A stretch of DNA of 64,000 bases from JAKFDI01 sp036676235. Lineage in GTDB: Bacteria > Pseudomonadota > Gammaproteobacteria > Burkholderiales > Burkholderiaceae_C. The position numbers were made by a program, and so were the translations under genes. The notes under the pieces were generated by a model. It was given only the letters and a program-made list of their open reading frames with translations. It was not told where the DNA came from and made no database searches. Shown piece by piece: positions 8,932 to 17,952 of this stretch (the stretch's first letter is position 1; each line of letters begins with the position of its first letter). Where the stretch lies: the NCBI GenBank assembly GCA_036676235.1, contig JAKFDI010000079.1, forward strand, positions 51,593 through 115,592. The letters are read 5' to 3'.

Positions 8932-10547
8932 CAGGCCGCCGCCTGGCCGTCGCGGCGCGGGTCGCTGGCGGCGACGTAGCCTTCGACCGCGGGGTCGCCC
9001 AGGCGCCAGATGAACTGCCCGGCGCCGAAGTCCTGGTAGCTGTCCTGGATCACGTCGATGCGGTGGCCGAGCTGCGCCAGACCCTGCGCGGTGGACGCGT
9101 TCATCGAGGCTTCGACGTTGATCTCGAGCCCCTGGTTGAAGCGCCAGCGCGGCGCGTCGCAGGCGGCTTGCGGATGCTGGCGGTAGTCGAGCATGCGCAC
9201 CAGCGTCTGCAGATGGCCTTGCGGCTGCATGTTGGCACCCATCACACCGAAGCTCATCACGGGTTGTCCGTCCTTGGTGAGGAAGGCCGGAATGATGGTG
9301 TGGAAGGGCCGCTTCCCCGGCGCCACGACGTTGGGGCTGGCCGCGTCGAGGTTGAACGCATGGCCACGGTTCTGCATCGACAGGCCATAGCCCGGCACCA
9401 CCACGCCCGAGCCGAAGCCCATGTAGTTGCTCTGGATGAAGCTGACCATCATGCCGCGCTCGTCGGCGGCGGTGAGGTAGATGGTCCCGCCCTTCACCGG
9501 GTTGCCGGCCTTGAAGTCCTGCGCGCGCTTCGGGTCGATGAGCCTGGCGCGCGACGCGAGGTAGCTGTCGTCCAGCAGTTGCGCGGCCGTGAGTTCCATG
9601 CTGGCCGGCTCGGCCACGAAGCGGTAGACATCGGCGAAGGCGAGCTTCATCGCCTCGATCTGCAGATGCTGCGACTGCACGCCGTCGACCGGCAGTGCGG
9701 CGACATCGAACTTCTCGAGGATGCCCAGCGCCATCAACGCCGCGATGCCCTGCCCGCTCGGCCCGATCTCGTGCAGCGTGTGGCCGCGGTAGTCGCGTGC
9801 GATGGGCTCGACCCACTCGGGCTGGTAGGCGGCGAAGTCACGCGCCGTGATCGCGCCGCCGTTCGCTGCGGCGTGGCGCGCAGCGGCTTCGGCGATCTCG
9901 CCGCCATAGAAGGCCGCGCCCCGCGTCTGGCCGATGAGGCGCAAGGTGCGCGCCGCGTCGGCAAAGCGGAACTGCTCGCCGATCTGCGGCGCACGCCCGC
10001 GCGGCATGAAGGCCTCGGCAAAGCCGGGCTGCTTCTCCAGAATCGGCACGGCCGCGGCCCACTTCTGCCGCACCACCATCGGCACTGCGCAGCCGCGTTC
10101 GGCCACTTCGATGGCCGGCGCCATGAGATCGGCGAAGGGCAAGCGGCCGAAGCGTTCGCTGAGCGCCGCCCAGCCCGCCACGGCGCCCGGCACGGTGACG
10201 CTGTCCCAGCCGCGCTGCGGCGGCGTGCGCTCGCCGTCGCCGTACTTGCGCCTGAAGTACTCCGGCGTCCACGCGGCCGGCGCATGCCCGCTCGCGTTCA
10301 GGCCGTGCAGCCGCTCGCCGTCCCACAGGATGCAGAAGGCGTCGGAGCCGAGGCCGTTGCTCACCGGCTCGACGATGGTCATGACGGCCGCCGCCGCCAC
10401 TGCCGCATCGACCGCGTTGCCGCCGCTGCGCAGGATCTGCAGGCCCGCTTGCGCCGCCAGCGGATGCGAGGTGGAGACGATGTTGCGACCGAACACCGGC
10501 AGGCGCTGGCTGGTGTAGCCGTGGGTCCAGTCGAAGGGCGGTGCCAT
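8928..10547 (-). CDS. gamma-glutamyltransferase-family protein (Ntn hydrolase)
   Basis: This is a 539-residue member of the gamma-glutamyltranspeptidase family. It starts with VSTSHPLAAQAGLQILRSGG and NAVDAAVAAAAVMTIVEP, family hallmarks of the large subunit. The autoprocessing nucleophile is likely Thr355 in KGGTIYLTAADERG, followed by SFIQSNYMGFGSGVVVPGYG. Enzymes of this type self-cleave into two chains and transfer or hydrolyse gamma-glutamyl or related amides. No signal peptide is visible, so a cytoplasmic location is likely, unlike the periplasmic glutathione enzyme. Cephalosporin acylase-like or pentanamidase-like activity is equally possible. Confidence 0.85.
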   Translation of the reverse strand: MAPPFDWTHGYTSQRLPVFGRNIVSTSHPLAAQAGLQILRSGGNAVDAAVAAAAVMTIVEPVSNGLGSDAFCILWDGERLHGLNASGHAPAAWTPEYFRRKYGDGERTPPQRGWDSVTVPGAVAGWAALSERFGRLPFADLMAPAIEVAERGCAVPMVVRQKWAAAVPILEKQPGFAEAFMPRGRAPQIGEQFRFADAARTLRLIGQTRGAAFYGGEIAEAAARHAAANGGAITARDFAAYQPEWVEPIARDYRGHTLHEIGPSGQGIAALMALGILEKFDVAALPVDGVQSQHLQIEAMKLAFADVYRFVAEPASMELTAAQLLDDSYLASRARLIDPKRAQDFKAGNPVKGGTIYLTAADERGMMVSFIQSNYMGFGSGVVVPGYGLSMQNRGHAFNLDAASPNVVAPGKRPFHTIIPAFLTKDGQPVMSFGVMGANMQPQGHLQTLVRMLDYRQHPQAACDAPRWRFNQGLEINVEASMNASTAQGLAQLGHRIDVIQDSYQDFGAGQFIWRLGDPAVEGYVAASDPRRDGQAAAW

Positions 10548-10618
10548 GCAGACGGTTCCGATCAGAGGCTCAGAAAAGAGGCGAAAGAGGCGAGCCGCGA
10601 TTGTGGAGCGCCATGAAG

Positions 10619-10640
10619 AAGGCCGCTCGGAAGCGGCCTT
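10619..10640 (-). terminator. hairpin terminator after tctA
   Basis: Nine-base arms AAGGCCGCT/AGCGGCCTT enclose a four-base loop, 35 bases past the tctA stop. On the minus strand the stem is followed by a C/T-rich stretch rather than a pure T-run. Placement between two units on the same strand supports a terminator. Confidence 0.55.
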
Positions 10641-10674
10641 GTCGAACGAGTGATCCGCGCCCGGCGTCGGGCGA

Positions 10675-12180
10675 TCAATCCTCCTGGAATGCTACTTCGC
10701 GCTTCTTCTTGATCGACGGCATGGCCACCACCAGGACCATCAGCGCCGCGGCGATGAGCAGGCCCGAAGACAGCGGCCGCGTGAGGAAGGTCGTCCAGTC
10801 GCCACGCGACAGCAGCAGCGAGCGGCGCAGGTTCTCTTCCATCATCGGCCCGAGGATGAAGCCGAGCAGCAGTGGCGCCGGCTCGCAGCCGAGCTTGTAG
10901 AAGAGGTAGCCGACCAACGCGAAGATCGCGCCGATGTAGACGTCGAAGTTGTTGTTGTTGACCGAGTACAGGCCGATGCAGCAGAAGGACATCACCGCAG
11001 GAAAGAGAAAGCGGTACGGCACCGTCAGCAACCGGATCCAGATGCCAATCAGCGGCAGGTTCAGGACCACGAGCATCAGGTTGCCGATCCACATCGACGC
11101 GATCAGGCCCCAGAAGAGATCCGGATTGCTGGTCATCACCTGCGGGCCGGGCTGGATGCCCTTGATGGTCATGGCGCCCACCATCAGCGCCATCACCACG
11201 TTCGACGGAATGCCCAGCGTCAGCATCGGGATGAACGAAGCCTGCGAGCCGGCGTTGTTGGCCGATTCGGGCCCCGCCACGCCGCGGATGTCGCCCTTGC
11301 CGAAGCGGCTCGCGTCCTTGGCGAGCTTCTTCTCGAGCGCGTAGGACGCAAAGGAAGACAGCATCGCGCCACCGCCCGGCAGCACGCCGAGAATCGAGCC
11401 GACTGCGGTGCCCCGCACCACGGCCGGAGCGGCGAGCCGGAAGTCTTCCTTGGTGGGGTACAGGTGGGTGACCTTCTTCGTGAAGACCTCGCGCTCTTCT
11501 TCCGGCTTGCCGAGATTGGAGATGATCTCCGCGAAGCCGAAGATGCCCATCGCGATGGCGACGAAGCTGATGCCGTCGGTGAGTTCGGGAATGTCGAAGC
11601 TGTAGCGGGCCGTCCCGGAGATCACGTCGGTGTTGATCTGGCCGAACAGCAGGCCGAGGATGATCATGGCGATCGCCTTGATCAGCGAGCCCGAGGCCAG
11701 CACCACCGCGCCGATCAGGCCCAGCACCATCAGCGAGAAATACTCGGCCGGGCCGAACTTGAAGGCCAGCTCGATCAGCGGCGGCGCGAAGGCCGCGATC
11801 ACCAGCGTGGCAACGCTGCCGGCGAAGAACGAGCCGAGGGCAGCGGTCGAGAGCGCCGGGCCGGCGCGGCCCTGGCGCGCCATCTGGTAGCCGTCGATGG
11901 CCGTCACGACCGAGCTCGATTCGCCCGGCACGTTGATCAGGATGGCCGTCGTCGAGCCGCCGTACTGTGCGCCGTAGTAGATGCCGGCCAGCATGATGAG
12001 CGCCGGCGTCGCGTCGAGCGCGTAGATCGACGGCAGCAGCATCGCGATCGTGGTGAGCGGCCCGAGTCCGGGCAGCACGCCGATGGCCGTACCGAGGATG
12101 GTGCCGAGCAGGCAATAGGCCAGGTTGGTCAGCGTGATGGCTTCGCCGAAGCCGAGCGCCAGATTGGAAAGCAGATCCAT
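10675..12180 (-). CDS. tctA: tripartite tricarboxylate transporter permease, large subunit TctA
   Basis: This is a 501-residue integral membrane protein, the normal TctA length. Conserved elements are GTAIGVLPGLGPLTTIAMLL, the YYGAQYGGSTTAILINVPGE loop and PTKEDFRLAAPAVVRGTAVG. TctA is the main channel subunit of a three-part sodium- or proton-driven carboxylate importer that works with TctB and a periplasmic TctC binding protein. tctB lies ten bases upstream on the same strand. No tctC (Bug-type binding protein) is adjacent, so a binding protein encoded elsewhere must serve it, a common situation in Burkholderiales. Confidence 0.93.
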   Translation of the reverse strand: MDLLSNLALGFGEAITLTNLAYCLLGTILGTAIGVLPGLGPLTTIAMLLPSIYALDATPALIMLAGIYYGAQYGGSTTAILINVPGESSSVVTAIDGYQMARQGRAGPALSTAALGSFFAGSVATLVIAAFAPPLIELAFKFGPAEYFSLMVLGLIGAVVLASGSLIKAIAMIILGLLFGQINTDVISGTARYSFDIPELTDGISFVAIAMGIFGFAEIISNLGKPEEEREVFTKKVTHLYPTKEDFRLAAPAVVRGTAVGSILGVLPGGGAMLSSFASYALEKKLAKDASRFGKGDIRGVAGPESANNAGSQASFIPMLTLGIPSNVVMALMVGAMTIKGIQPGPQVMTSNPDLFWGLIASMWIGNLMLVVLNLPLIGIWIRLLTVPYRFLFPAVMSFCCIGLYSVNNNNFDVYIGAIFALVGYLFYKLGCEPAPLLLGFILGPMMEENLRRSLLLSRGDWTTFLTRPLSSGLLIAAALMVLVVAMPSIKKKREVAFQED

Positions 12181-12190
12181 GCGGCGCTCC

Positions 12191-12655
12191 TCAGAATTCC
12201 AGGAATGGAGGCCACACTGGAATCGTCAGAGCCAGCCCCCAAATGAAGATGATCCAGCAGAAGACGGTGAGCACGATCGCGTTGAGGATCGCTTCCTTCC
12301 ACTTGAACTCCGTGCTGGCAGATGCCGAGCCGATGATGAGCAGGGGCAGCGCGATCACCATGCCCAGGTGCGGCAGCGCCCAGCCGAAGACGGTGACCGC
12401 GATCACGATGGTGAGCAGCGGCTTCCATGCGAAGGACCCGACCGGATCGCCGCCCTCGGTTTCGATGGTGAGCGCCTTGAACAGGATCACCAGGCCCAGG
12501 ATCACCATGACGATGCTGAGCAGCAGCGGGAAATAGCCGGGGCCGGGCCGTGCCGAAATGCCGAGGCTGTAGTTGCGCGAGCCGACGCCGAAAAACACGC
12601 CGACCGCCACGAACATCAGGCCCGACCAGAAGTCGCGTTGACTCTTGATCTTCAA
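12191..12655 (-). CDS. tctB: tripartite tricarboxylate transporter small subunit TctB
   Basis: This is a 154-residue protein with four predicted membrane helices, matching TctB. The N-terminal helix starts at DFWSGLMFVAVGVFFGVGSR and is followed by the typical SARPGPGYFPLLLSIVMVIL. The C-terminal helices include TVFCWIIFIWGLALTIPVWP. It ends ten bases before tctA and the two form one unit. About 210 bases of non-coding sequence separate it from the GspE-like gene upstream, where its promoter should lie. Confidence 0.9.
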   Translation of the reverse strand: MKIKSQRDFWSGLMFVAVGVFFGVGSRNYSLGISARPGPGYFPLLLSIVMVILGLVILFKALTIETEGGDPVGSFAWKPLLTIVIAVTVFGWALPHLGMVIALPLLIIGSASASTEFKWKEAILNAIVLTVFCWIIFIWGLALTIPVWPPFLEF

Positions 12656-12866
12656 ATCTGCCTCCTGAAACTCTGAGTGCCCCCAACCTGCCGCTTCGCG
12701 TCAGGCCCCGAGTGGTCAAGGAAAGCTGGGAGCGGCCCGGTGCTTCCTTGGAGGGTGGCGGCGATTCTAGGTAGCCGCTTTCGGCAGGCCTTGTGTGGAT
12801 TACACGTAGCGCTTCCGTCACGCAGAACGCCCGCGCCCGATCGGCGCGGCATGCGCACAGGCCTCT

Positions 12867-14669
12867 TCAGTCCCAGGCGGGCGTGGCGCTCAGCACTTCT
12901 TCCAGCGTGGTCACGCCCTCGGCCACCTTCATCGCACCGGCCAGGCGCAGCGGCAGCAGGCCATCGGTGCGCGCCTGCTGGCGCAGCTTGGCGGCATCGG
13001 GCACCGGATGGATGCAGTGCCGTGCCGCATCGCCGATGGTGAGCAGCTCGTAGAGCCCCGCCCGGCCGCGAAAGCCCGTCATGCGGCATTCGAGGCAGCC
13101 CACCGGCTTGTACGCGCGCACCTTGCCGTTGAGCCGCCAGGGCTTGACGAAATCGGCCAGCGTCTCGGCCGTCGTCTCCTCGTCGGGCTGCTTGCAGCTC
13201 GGGCACAGCGAGCGCACGAGCCGCTGCGCCAGAACGCCGATCACCGTGGCCGAGATGAGGTAGGCCGGCACGCCCAGGTCGGCCAGCCGCGTAACGGCCG
13301 ATGCCGAATCGTTGGTGTGCAGCGTGCTGAAGACCAGGTGTCCGGTGAGCGCGGCCTGGATCGCCATCTCGGCGGTCTCGAGGTCGCGAATCTCACCCAC
13401 CATGATGATGTCCGGGTCTTGCCGCATCAGCGCGCGCAGGCCGTCTGCAAAGCCGAGGTCGAGCGCCGGTTGCACCTGCGTCTGGTTGAACGCCGGCTGG
13501 ATCATCTCGATCGGGTCTTCGATGGTGCAGACGTTCACCTCGTCGGTGGCGAGGCGCCGCAAGGTCGAATACAGCGTGGTCGTCTTGCCCGACCCGGTGG
13601 GGCCGGTCACGAGGATGATGCCGTGCGCACGCGTCACGAGCGATTCCCAGCGCTTGGCGTCGTGCGTGCCGAAGCCGAGCGCCTCGAGCGGCTTCACCGT
13701 CGCCTCGGGGTCGAAGATGCGCATCACCATCTTCTCGCCGAAGGCCGTGGGCAGCGTCGACAGCCGCATCTCGATCTCGTCGCCCTCGGGGTTGCGCGTC
13801 TTGATGCGGCCGTCGAGCGGGCGGCGCTTCTCCACCACGTCCATGCGGCCGAGCAGCTTGACGCGCGCGATCATCGCGTTCATCACGCCGGGCGGCAGTT
13901 GATACACCGTGTGCATCACGCCGTCGATGCGAAAGCGGATGGCGGAGAGTTCGCGCCGCGGCTCGAGGTGGATGTCGGAGGCGCGCTGGTCGAAGGCGTA
14001 CTGCCACAGCCAGTCGACCACCTGCACCACGCCCTGGTCGTTGGCGTCGAGCTGCTTGTTGCTGCGCCCGAGTTCCACCAGTTGCTCGAAGCTCGCCGCC
14101 GCCGTGCTCTCGCCCGTCTTGATGGCGGCACGCACCGAACGCGACAGCGTGTAGAACTCGGTGGTGTACTTCTGCAGCTCGAGCGGGCTCACCACCACCA
14201 GCTTGATGGCCTTGCGCGTGTGGCCCTCGATCTCGGCCACCCAGGCCGTGTCGAAGGGTTCGCAGGTGCCGACCGTGATCTCGTGCGCGCCCACCTGCAG
14301 CGGCAGCGCGCGGCGGCGCTCGGCATAGCTGATGGACATCACGTCGGCCACGCGGCCCACGTCCACCTTCAGCGGGTCGATGCGCACGTAGGGAATGTCG
14401 AAGCGCGCCGCGAGCCACGCCGCCAGCGCTTCCACGTCGAGCACCTTGCCCGTGCCCTTGCGCGTGAGGCCGGCGGCGCCCAGGCGCACCATCGGATGCT
14501 GCACGCTGTCGGCCGATCCGAAGCGCTGGATGGTGCGCTCGGCGTCCTCGCGCTCGATGAGTTCGTCGTCGCGCATCCAGCCGAGCAGCGCGCGCCACTG
14601 CAGCTTGCCCGTGGGCTTGGCGTGCGCTGCGGCGCGGGCCGTGGCGCTCGGTGCGGCGGTGTGCTTCAT
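12867..14669 (-). CDS. GspE/PilB-family secretion or pilus ATPase (orphan)
   Basis: This is a 600-residue AAA-type ATPase. The N-terminal part resembles the T2SS E-protein N-domain (ARFDIPYVRIDPLKVDVGRV). The core has Walker A GPTGSGKTTTLYSTLRRL near residue 357, an Asp/Glu box, Walker B QDPDIIMVGEIRDLETAEMA and the His box STLHTNDSASA. A CM zinc site is present as CPSC...CLEC. The start at 14669 overlaps the stop of the upstream spermidine-synthase-like gene as ATGA. No other type II secretion or type IV pilus genes are nearby, so its partner machine must be encoded elsewhere. Confidence 0.88.
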   Translation of the reverse strand: MKHTAAPSATARAAAHAKPTGKLQWRALLGWMRDDELIEREDAERTIQRFGSADSVQHPMVRLGAAGLTRKGTGKVLDVEALAAWLAARFDIPYVRIDPLKVDVGRVADVMSISYAERRRALPLQVGAHEITVGTCEPFDTAWVAEIEGHTRKAIKLVVVSPLELQKYTTEFYTLSRSVRAAIKTGESTAAASFEQLVELGRSNKQLDANDQGVVQVVDWLWQYAFDQRASDIHLEPRRELSAIRFRIDGVMHTVYQLPPGVMNAMIARVKLLGRMDVVEKRRPLDGRIKTRNPEGDEIEMRLSTLPTAFGEKMVMRIFDPEATVKPLEALGFGTHDAKRWESLVTRAHGIILVTGPTGSGKTTTLYSTLRRLATDEVNVCTIEDPIEMIQPAFNQTQVQPALDLGFADGLRALMRQDPDIIMVGEIRDLETAEMAIQAALTGHLVFSTLHTNDSASAVTRLADLGVPAYLISATVIGVLAQRLVRSLCPSCKQPDEETTAETLADFVKPWRLNGKVRAYKPVGCLECRMTGFRGRAGLYELLTIGDAARHCIHPVPDAAKLRQQARTDGLLPLRLAGAMKVAEGVTTLEEVLSATPAWD

Positions 14670-15445
14670 GGCGAGGCGATTGATTCCGGCAGGGCGCGCA
14701 TCATGCGCAGCCACTTGCGTGCCGGCAGGTCGAAGCGGGCTTCGATGGTATCTGCGCGCCCGGCGAGCGTGTCGCGGTCGGGCACCGTGCCGTCTCGCAG
14801 CGCCAACACCACCGTATTGCCTTCTTTCGTCGGCCGCAGGCTGCGCATGCGCTCGATGCCGAAGACCGTCGCAATGCGCGAGGCGCTGCGCTCGAAGCTC
14901 GAGGCGCGCCCGAAGAGGTTGACCGACATCACGCCGCCCTCACCCAACAGCGCGCGGCAGTCGCGGTAGAAGTCTTCGCTGTCGAGCACCGGGCTTGCGG
15001 CGTCGTGGTCGTAGAGGTCCACGCACAGCGCCTGCACGCTGCCGGCGTTGGCTGGGTCGGCGGCGAAGGCGGCCGCATCGCCTTCGATCACGCGCAGCCG
15101 CGCCGAATCGGCGGGCAGGTGGAACCACAGCCGGCAGGCGGTGATGACCGTCGGATTCAGTTCCACCGCCGTGGTGCGCAGCTTCAGCACGCTGTGGCAA
15201 TAGCGCGTGATCGCCGCGGCGCCGAGGCCGAGCTGCACCGCATGGCCCTCGGTGAGTTCATCCGACGTGCGCAGCAGCATCCACGCCATCATGCGCTGCA
15301 CGTACTCCAGCTCGATCGCGAGCGGCTTGCGGATGCGCATCGCGCCCTGCACCCAGGGCGTGCCCAGGTGCAGGTAGCGCACGCCGTCGCCTTCGGAAAT
15401 CGTGGCCGGCGCGAGTTCGGGCGCGGCGCTCCTGCGGCGGGTCAA
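14666..15445 (-). CDS. spermidine synthase-like methyltransferase-fold protein
   Basis: This is a 259-residue protein with an aminopropyltransferase/SAM-type Rossmann fold. It has HAVQLGLGAAAITRYCHSVL (glycine-rich loop I), TTAVELNPTVITACRLWFHL (acidic end of strand 2) and VQALCVDLYDHDAASP in the gatekeeper position. The start is a TTG at 15445 that overlaps the upstream TGA as TTGA. Because the reading frame upstream is low-complexity antisense of another gene, no longer N-terminus is credible. Similar genes are often annotated SpeE-like, but polyamine synthesis is not proven since key substrate residues cannot be verified here. Confidence 0.75.
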   Translation of the reverse strand: MTRRRSAAPELAPATISEGDGVRYLHLGTPWVQGAMRIRKPLAIELEYVQRMMAWMLLRTSDELTEGHAVQLGLGAAAITRYCHSVLKLRTTAVELNPTVITACRLWFHLPADSARLRVIEGDAAAFAADPANAGSVQALCVDLYDHDAASPVLDSEDFYRDCRALLGEGGVMSVNLFGRASSFERSASRIATVFGIERMRSLRPTKEGNTVVLALRDGTVPDRDTLAGRADTIEARFDLPARKWLRMMRALPESIASP

Positions 15446-15939
15446 CGCCCTTGCAGCATGCGCCCGACGATCTGCCCCAGATCGACCTGCGATGCGTCCG
15501 GAAGATCGGCCGGCACGTCGCCCTGCGGCGTCAACTGATCGACCACGCCGGGCAGCACCTGCGACAGCGCCGAAGCCACGTCGCCCTGCGGCACGCCGAG
15601 CTGGCGCGCGAGGTTGCCGAGCAGATCGCTGCCGCCGAGTGCGCCTTCGAGTTGCGAGCCCGACACCGGCGCGTTGGGCGCATTCGGCGACAGCCACGAA
15701 TCGACCTGAGACCCGAGGCCGCTGCCGCGCAACTGGCCGAGCAGATCGGACAAGCCACCACCGCCGCTGCCGCCGCGGCTGAGCAGCATCGACAGCAGCG
15801 CCATCACGATGGGCGCCGCCTGGCCGCCGAGCAAACCGCCCAAGCCGCTGCCCGGCCCGCCTTGATTGTTCGCGCCTTGTGCTCCGGCGTTGGGCGCGCC
15901 GCCCGTCGCGGCCCCCAGCAGATCATCGAACAGTCCCAT
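15442..15939 (-). CDS. YidB/DUF937-family protein
   Basis: This is a 165-residue protein beginning MGLFDDLLGAATGG, then a Gly/Asn-rich linker and a hydrophobic stretch PIVMALLSMLLSRGG. A C-terminal helical domain follows, including LLGNLARQLGVPQGDVASAL and LPGVVDQLTPQGDVP. This order matches the YidB/DUF937 family, whose function is unknown. A GGAG ribosome binding site sits close to the ATG at 15939. It is the first gene of a tightly overlapped chain with the spermidine-synthase-like and GspE-like genes. Confidence 0.82.
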   Translation of the reverse strand: MGLFDDLLGAATGGAPNAGAQGANNQGGPGSGLGGLLGGQAAPIVMALLSMLLSRGGSGGGGLSDLLGQLRGSGLGSQVDSWLSPNAPNAPVSGSQLEGALGGSDLLGNLARQLGVPQGDVASALSQVLPGVVDQLTPQGDVPADLPDASQVDLGQIVGRMLQGR

Positions 15940-15986
15940 GGCAATCACTCCTGTGCTGCACGCCCGGTTCGGGCGCCGGCGCATTC

Positions 15987-16793
15987 TCAACCCTGCAGTC
16001 GCGGCAAGGCCATGCGCGCGTTGTCCGAGGTGATGCGCGCGGTCTGTTCCAGCGTCCAGCCGCGCAGCGCAGCCAGCGTCTCGGCGATGCGCGGCAGCTG
16101 CGCCGGCTCGTTGCGTGCCGTCTCGCCTGCGGCGCGCTCGGCGGCGCTGCGGTAGATCCAGTGCGGCGGGATATCGGGTGCGTCGGTCTCAAGCACGATG
16201 GCGTCATCCGGCAAGGTTTGCGCGAGCCGGCGGATCTGCAGTGCACGATCGAAAGTCATCGCGCCGCCGAAACCGAGCTTGAAACCCAGGTCGACGAAGC
16301 TGCGGGCCTGCTGCTCGCTGCCGTTGAACGCATGGGCGATGCCGCGCACCGGCACGCGCCGCAGGTGCTTGAGCAACGCATCGGCCGAGCGCCGCACGTG
16401 CACGATCACCGGCAGGTCGAACTCGTGCGCGAGCGCCAACTGCGCCGCATAGAAGCGTTCCATGCGCGCGCGGTCGAGGCCGGTCACGAAGAGGTCGATG
16501 CCGATCTCGCCCACGGCCACGAGCAGCGGGTCGCCGCGGTGCCGTTCGAGCGCGGTGCGCAGGCGGTCGAGGTCGCCTTCGTCGGCGCCGTCGACACACA
16601 GCGGGTGGATGCCCAGCGCATACGTGAAGCGGTGCCGATGCGCCAATTCCCGCACGGCATCCAGATTGCCTATGTTCACCGCAGGCAGCACGATCTGCGA
16701 CACGCCCGCCGAGCGCGCGTGCTCGACGACCTGGTCGCGGTCGGCTGCGAATTCGGCGGCGTCGAGGTGGCAATGGGTGTCGATCCAGCGCAT
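15987..16793 (-). CDS. tatD: TatD-family metal-dependent hydrolase
   Basis: This is a 268-residue TIM-barrel hydrolase. Metal ligands are visible in order: WIDTHCHLDAAEF (His7, His9), GEIGID, VIVHVRRS, AHAFNGS and ETDAPDIPPHW. The family has 3'-5' DNA exonuclease or DNA/RNA repair activity. The start at 16793 places the metal motif at residue 5, as in TatD and YcfH. It lies upstream of yidB on the same strand with a 47-base gap, so it may share its promoter. Confidence 0.88.
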   Translation of the reverse strand: MRWIDTHCHLDAAEFAADRDQVVEHARSAGVSQIVLPAVNIGNLDAVRELAHRHRFTYALGIHPLCVDGADEGDLDRLRTALERHRGDPLLVAVGEIGIDLFVTGLDRARMERFYAAQLALAHEFDLPVIVHVRRSADALLKHLRRVPVRGIAHAFNGSEQQARSFVDLGFKLGFGGAMTFDRALQIRRLAQTLPDDAIVLETDAPDIPPHWIYRSAAERAAGETARNEPAQLPRIAETLAALRGWTLEQTARITSDNARMALPRLQG

Positions 16794-16930
16794 GGCGCGA
16801 TGATGCCTTCGCCGCACCGGCGCTTTCCGGCGAAGGCCGTGCACGCGAAGTGCGCTCGTGATACGGTGCCCAAGGTCCGCACTCGGCGCGGGTTCAGCCC
16901 TCGCGCCTCGCATGGTGAAAAGGTGCAGCG

Positions 16931-17920
16931 ATGAAGAAGGCTCCGCTTTACAGCCGCTCGCGTCGTTCCGATCCGGCGCCCGAGGGTGCGGCTGCGGCAG
17001 CCGATCTTTCCGTCCCGGCGCCCACCGGCGGGGCGAATCCTTCCGCCGCCACGCCCGTATCTGCAAAGAGCGCCGGCAAGAGCGCCCGGCCGCCGGGCAG
17101 ATTCCGTCGCTTTTTCACCCGGCATCCGCTCCCGCTGTGGGCGTTGGCCGCCGCGATGCTGGTGTTCGCCGGCGCGGGCGGCCAGCATCTGATGTTCGCG
17201 CCGCCGGCGCCGATCACGCAGGACGACATCGACCGCGCGGTGCGCTACACGCTGACCGAAGGCGAGCCGTTGCCTTCACCGTATGCCCGCGCCGCGATGG
17301 CCGTGCGTCCGGCGGTGGTGCGCGTCATTGGCCTGGCCGACGAAGACGACAAACTGCCCAAGCCCGGCGACGACCCGAAGCGCCATGCGCGCTCCACCGG
17401 CACGGGCGTGGTGATCATCGACAACGGCACCATCCTCACCAACCTGCATGTGGTGAACAACGCCAAGCGCATTCGCGTCACTTTCGCCGACGGCCATGAA
17501 TCCGAGGCGACCGTGGTCGGCACCCAGCCGGACAACGACCTTGCCGTGCTGCGAGCACGCAGCATTCCCGACGACCTGATTGCCGCCACCATGCGCGGCA
17601 CGGCCGACCTGGTACCGGGCGACCAGGTGGTGGCGGTGGGCTTTCCGTTCGGTATCGGCCCGTCCGTGTCAAGCGGTGTGGTGTCCGGGCTGAAGCGGCA
17701 GTTCCGCGGGCCGTCGGGCGAACGCCTGTCCAACCTGATCCAGTTCGACGCGGCGGCCAATCCCGGCAATTCGGGCGGGCCGCTGGTCACCATGGACGGC
17801 GCGGTGATCGGCATCGTCACCGCCATCCTCAACCCCGGCGACGTGGGCACCTTCATCGGCATCGGATTTGCAGTACCGATCGAGAACGCGGCCGCCGCGG
17901 CCGGCCTGCCGCCGTTCTGA
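16931..17920 (+). CDS. membrane-anchored trypsin-like (S1C) serine protease without PDZ
   Basis: This is a 329-residue protein. A proline/alanine-rich cytoplasmic tail is followed by one transmembrane helix (PLPLWALAAAMLVFAGAGG), so the protease domain should face the periplasm. The catalytic triad is visible as His173 (LTNLHVVN), Asp203 (QPDNDLAVL) and Ser281 (NPGNSGGPLV). The protein ends straight after the protease domain, so the PDZ domains of DegP/DegS are missing. The moxR-DUF58-VWA genes follow 32 bases downstream on the same strand, suggesting a shared envelope role. Confidence 0.87.
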   Translation: MKKAPLYSRSRRSDPAPEGAAAAADLSVPAPTGGANPSAATPVSAKSAGKSARPPGRFRRFFTRHPLPLWALAAAMLVFAGAGGQHLMFAPPAPITQDDIDRAVRYTLTEGEPLPSPYARAAMAVRPAVVRVIGLADEDDKLPKPGDDPKRHARSTGTGVVIIDNGTILTNLHVVNNAKRIRVTFADGHESEATVVGTQPDNDLAVLRARSIPDDLIAATMRGTADLVPGDQVVAVGFPFGIGPSVSSGVVSGLKRQFRGPSGERLSNLIQFDAAANPGNSGGPLVTMDGAVIGIVTAILNPGDVGTFIGIGFAVPIENAAAAAGLPPF

Positions 17921-17952
17921 CGTTCATCAACCCGCCTCTGGAGCACACGCGT

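Noticed and set aside
15446..15697. Longer N-terminus for the spermidine-synthase-like protein
   Set aside because: The extension is Arg/Ala-rich and antisense-like within the yidB gene. The TTG start at 15445 fits the overlap pattern.
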